From Alphaproteobacteria bacterium (GTDB lineage: Bacteria > Pseudomonadota > Alphaproteobacteria > Sphingomonadales > Emcibacteraceae): 64,000 bases of DNA. Made by a program: the position numbers and the translations under genes. The notes under the pieces were generated by a model. That model was given only the letters and a program-made list of their open reading frames with translations. It made no database searches and had not been told where the DNA came from. Below are positions 63,169-64,000 of the stretch, piece after piece (positions within the stretch are counted from its first letter, which is position 1; the number at the start of each line of letters is the position of its first letter). The stretch covers positions 131,187 to 195,186 of the forward strand of contig NVTE01000003.1 in assembly GCA_002401455.1 (NCBI GenBank), read 5' to 3'.

Positions 63169-63399
63169 TTAATCAATTTGTCCCAAGCCCTCCAGGCCGA
63201 TATTATCATTGGCGGGGGGCAGAAGGTCCCGGTCATTTATCGGGCACACCGGGTAACGGGCATCGGTTATGGTGCCGTCGGGACAGCGGTAGGTGCAATT
63301 GCTTGCCCCGTCACAAATTTCTTTGGCAACTTCATCCACGATGGGGGTGCTGCAGGCTGTGATGCTCATGAATAGAAGAAAAATGATCAGATTGCGCAT
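63169..63399 (-). CDS. Small lipoprotein of unknown function
   Basis: A 76-residue protein. The signal peptide ends SITAC (lipobox cysteine about residue 16). The mature part has three more cysteines in ICDGASNCTYRCPDG and one in YPVCPIND, so disulfides are likely. AAGGAGAG lies 9 bases before the ATG. The last codons come within 4 bases of the convergent oxidoreductase stop. It is the third gene of a DUF2975/XRE/lipoprotein set. Confidence 0.7.
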   Translation of the reverse strand: MRNLIIFLLFMSITACSTPIVDEVAKEICDGASNCTYRCPDGTITDARYPVCPINDRDLLPPANDNIGLEGLGQID

Positions 63400-63414
63400 T
63401 TTTATGGTCTCTCC

Positions 63415-63627
63415 TTAGTCATCTTGATTGTTATATTCGAGAATATCGCCGGGTTGGCAGTCCAGAATGCGGCATATTTTCTGGAGGGTGCCAAAACGGA
63501 TGCCCTTGACCTTGCCGGTTTTCAGCAGGGATAGATTTTGTTCGCTGATGCCGATCTGGGCGGCCAGGTCCTTGGACTTTATTTTGCGCCGGGCCATGAC
63601 CACATCCAGGTTTACGATTATTGCCAT
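63415..63627 (-). CDS. XRE-family helix-turn-helix regulator (YozG-like)
   Basis: A 70-residue Cro/CI-type regulator. It starts MAIIVNLDVVMARRKIKSKD, with the helix-turn-helix LAAQIGISEQNLSLLKTGKV and the typical end LDCQPGDILEY. The ATG at 63627 matches the family start; the frame is open further upstream, but that would overlap the DUF2975 gene. This regulator type is usually paired with a DUF2975 membrane protein, as it is here. Confidence 0.9.
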   Translation of the reverse strand: MAIIVNLDVVMARRKIKSKDLAAQIGISEQNLSLLKTGKVKGIRFGTLQKICRILDCQPGDILEYNNQDD

Positions 63628-63634
63628 AATAGTC

Positions 63635-64000
63635 TCATACGAACTGGTCATTCTCTTTTGATAGGCTGTGGGCGTCTGCCATAACATTGGCGATGACAAC
63701 AAAAATTAGTCCGAGCAGGATGATGTGAACCTCTGCCGTGCCCAGATCAAGGGCGAGAAAACGCTCGCCGACGGCATGATTCATGGACAGGATGATAGTG
63801 AATACCCCACTGATGAAGGGGGACAGGCCGCCACCAATAATATTAACCCAGGCGAAGCGTTTGATATATTTGGCATTTTCCTCTAGAAAAATTCGTTCCG
63901 CCATATAATTCTTGAATAACCTTCGCAGGTTATACAGGCCGAACATCCAGATGGATAACGGCAGTAGCGAAAACAGCATGCCCAGAGCCTGAGTTTTGAT
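63635..64000 (-). CDS. DUF2975 membrane protein (5' end beyond window)
   Basis: The frame is open to the right edge, so the start is missing. The visible 121 residues contain about three hydrophobic segments, with NIIGGGLSPFISGVFTIIL and HIILLGLIFVVIANVM. They follow the DUF2975 pattern and its linkage to a YozG-like regulator, 7 bases downstream. The function is unknown; a membrane partner that controls the regulator is a family hypothesis. Confidence 0.8.
   Translation of the reverse strand: MKTQALGMLFSLLPLSIWMFGLYNLRRLFKNYMAERIFLEENAKYIKRFAWVNIIGGGLSPFISGVFTIILSMNHAVGERFLALDLGTAEVHIILLGLIFVVIANVMADAHSLSKENDQFV

Overview
The window is chromosomal DNA of moderate GC from an alphaproteobacterium. 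Four things support this. The SspB has the alphaproteobacterial C-terminal ClpX-binding tail. PhaR sits with the polyhydroxybutyrate genes. A dnaX/ybaB/recR block lies next to a small SRP RNA. Two perfect TTAA-N7-TTAA boxes resemble sites for the cell-cycle regulator CtrA. A Kordiimonadales/Emcibacterales- or Rhodospirillales-like lineage fits, but that is only an impression. I saw no rRNA, tRNA, CRISPR array, prophage or intact insertion sequence.

Layout. 0-5.5 kb: class I fumarase with the start of a ribbon-helix-helix gene, a 0.6 kb gap with an orphan + strand terminator, sspB, a TetR/map pair, and a divergent exported isoaspartyl peptidase. 5.5-9.7 kb: four same-strand genes, namely an aromatic amino acid decarboxylase, a degenerate nucleotidyltransferase/CDP-alcohol phosphotransferase fusion, an intact CDP-alcohol phosphotransferase and a chorismate mutase. 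9.8-18.3 kb: lipoprotein M1 aminopeptidase, acyltransferase, GntR regulator, def-fmt-truA, rmuC and a duplicated-domain orphan. 18.4-21.5 kb: a REP-like repeat, a surface-antigen-like protein, and a soluble chemoreceptor with an Aer-like PAS protein behind a CtrA-type box. 21.6-25 kb: dnaX-ybaB-recR-GFA and the SRP RNA. 25-34 kb: nudC, a thioesterase, a MocR regulator with a divergent PNPOx-like gene, prephenate dehydratase, membrane cytochrome c, MarR/NlpC-P60, an M17 aminopeptidase and a GNAT pseudogene. 34.3-39.2 kb: paaABCDE with paaX (phenylacetyl-CoA epoxidation). 39.4-45.4 kb: a PepSY-like protein, an RND efflux pair, a methyltransferase and a DUF1294 protein. 45.5-50.7 kb: phaB, phaA, phaC and phaR, interrupted by an AT-rich orphan gene and an unlisted 59-residue ORF. 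50.7-64 kb: M13 peptidase, MnmC-type oxidase, a NalP-like lipidated subtilisin autotransporter, a PAS-GGDEF-EAL protein with a second CtrA-type box, tusA, sufE, two hotdog proteins, a ChaN-like protein, an MDR oxidoreductase, and a DUF2975/XRE pair at the edge.

Taken together, the genes suggest an aerobic heterotroph. It has many peptidases (M1, M13, M17, M24, C40, S8, Ntn-hydrolase), breaks down phenylacetate, and stores polyhydroxybutyrate. The parts most worth following up are the 5.5-9.7 kb lipid/aromatic operon, the possible small RNA at 1.7-2.24 kb, the small ORF beside phaR, and the CtrA-type boxes upstream of chemotaxis and c-di-GMP genes.
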